From Polyangium sp. y55x31 (GTDB taxonomy: Bacteria > Myxococcota_A > Polyangia > Polyangiales > Polyangiaceae), in assembly GCF_029946505.1 (NCBI RefSeq), contig NZ_JARZHG010000043.1:28198-92197 (forward strand): a stretch of 64,000 nt of DNA, given 5' to 3'. Below the pieces are notes generated by a model. That model saw only the letters and a program-made list of their open reading frames with translations, was not told where the DNA came from and searched no databases. Positions 63,879 to 64,000 of the stretch are shown here, one piece after another. A program made the position numbers and the translations under genes. Position 1 is the stretch's first letter, and each line of letters begins with the position of its first letter.

Positions 63879-64000
63879 AGTCATCTCATAAATCGTCCAG
63901 GAGTCTCCTGAGGTACACGACGATGCATCCGAGGTGGACGAAGCCGAGGAAGTTTTCGACGTGGCGCTCGTACCGTACCGCGATGCGGCGGAAGCTCTGG
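63879..64000 (-). mobile_element. End of an IS5-type insertion sequence
   Basis: The element enters at the right edge. Its inner end lies just after the stop of the small secreted protein (63877), where a possible terminal repeat AAGTCATCTCATAA begins. The rest is outside the window. Confidence 0.6.
63886..64000 (-). CDS. IS5-family transposase, C-terminal fragment
   Basis: 37 codons to the stop at 63886, read from the window edge. QSFRRIAVRYERHVENFLGF followed by VHLGCIVVYLRRLL is the standard C-terminus of IS5/IS1182-group DDE transposases, with the catalytic Glu within the YERHVE region. The N-terminal part lies beyond the window, so integrity cannot be judged. Confidence 0.8.
   Translation of the reverse strand, partial: QSFRRIAVRYERHVENFLGFVHLGCIVVYLRRLLDDL

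Overview
The window is high-GC DNA with strong G/C in third codon positions, overlapping genes and very short intergenic gaps. At least a dozen secreted lipoproteins have LxxC lipoboxes. There are Gly-rich (GGAGG) linkers, a PEGA-domain protein, a Hanks-type Ser/Thr kinase with a trans-membrane segment, Cys-rich surface lipoproteins, and a MYXO-CTERM-like tail on the protein at 24266-25840. Together these point to a chromosome segment of a myxobacterium, most likely Polyangiales (Polyangium/Sorangium-like). I saw no rRNA, tRNA, CRISPR array or prophage. A truncated IS5-type transposase runs off the right edge, and a topoisomerase III gene runs off the left edge.

Layout, left to right. 1-2106: topB (minus), with a nested palindrome in its 3' part. 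2191-13877: a mixed housekeeping/accessory stretch with a lipoprotein, a styrene-monooxygenase-like flavoprotein without a visible reductase, a TVP38-type membrane protein coupled to a repeat protein, a pair of paralogous secreted esterases facing away from each other, a CxxCH lipoprotein, a STAS-like small protein with a clear terminator, an ABC-F ATPase and a double GNAT. 13850-21698: a lipoprotein (alpha/alpha)6 glycosidase-like protein, then a tight minus-strand group (PAS-STAS regulator, Maf nucleotide pyrophosphatase, class III aminotransferase), a MATE exporter and a divergent ATP-grasp protein. 21770-32542: PEGA protein, beta-propeller lipoprotein, parallel beta-helix surface protein, histidine kinase, MscS channel, DUF1254/DUF1214 protein and LRR lipoprotein. 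32610-36228: an overlapping operon of Ser/Thr kinase, TPR/PEGA-like protein and Cys-rich lipoprotein. 36277-43441: a second MscS-like protein, an adenylate cyclase, a second class III aminotransferase and more lipoproteins.

43499-51726 is a five-gene minus-strand operon with stop/start overlaps. In transcription order it encodes a PhaC-like alpha/beta hydrolase with a Cys nucleophile, an acetoacetate-decarboxylase-family/membrane fusion, a membrane-anchored patatin, a cholesterol-oxidase-like GMC oxidoreductase and a membrane metallophosphoesterase. It looks like a lipid- or sterol-modifying pathway at the membrane. A lipase-like gene (52020-53246) lies just upstream on the same strand.

53483-60900 is the most interesting region: a compact RiPP (ribosomally made, post-translationally modified peptide) cluster. 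The minus arm encodes a radical SAM/SPASM maturase, two small precursor peptides with near-identical leaders ending in Gly-Gly and very different Cys-bearing cores, a terminator-like stem-loop, and an unrecognised helical-repeat protein. The divergent plus arm encodes two HlyD-type adaptors (one a lipoprotein) and a C39-peptidase ABC transporter that should cut at Gly-Gly and export the product. The window closes with a lipoprotein, a metal-dependent amidohydrolase lipoprotein, a small secreted protein and the IS5-type remnant.
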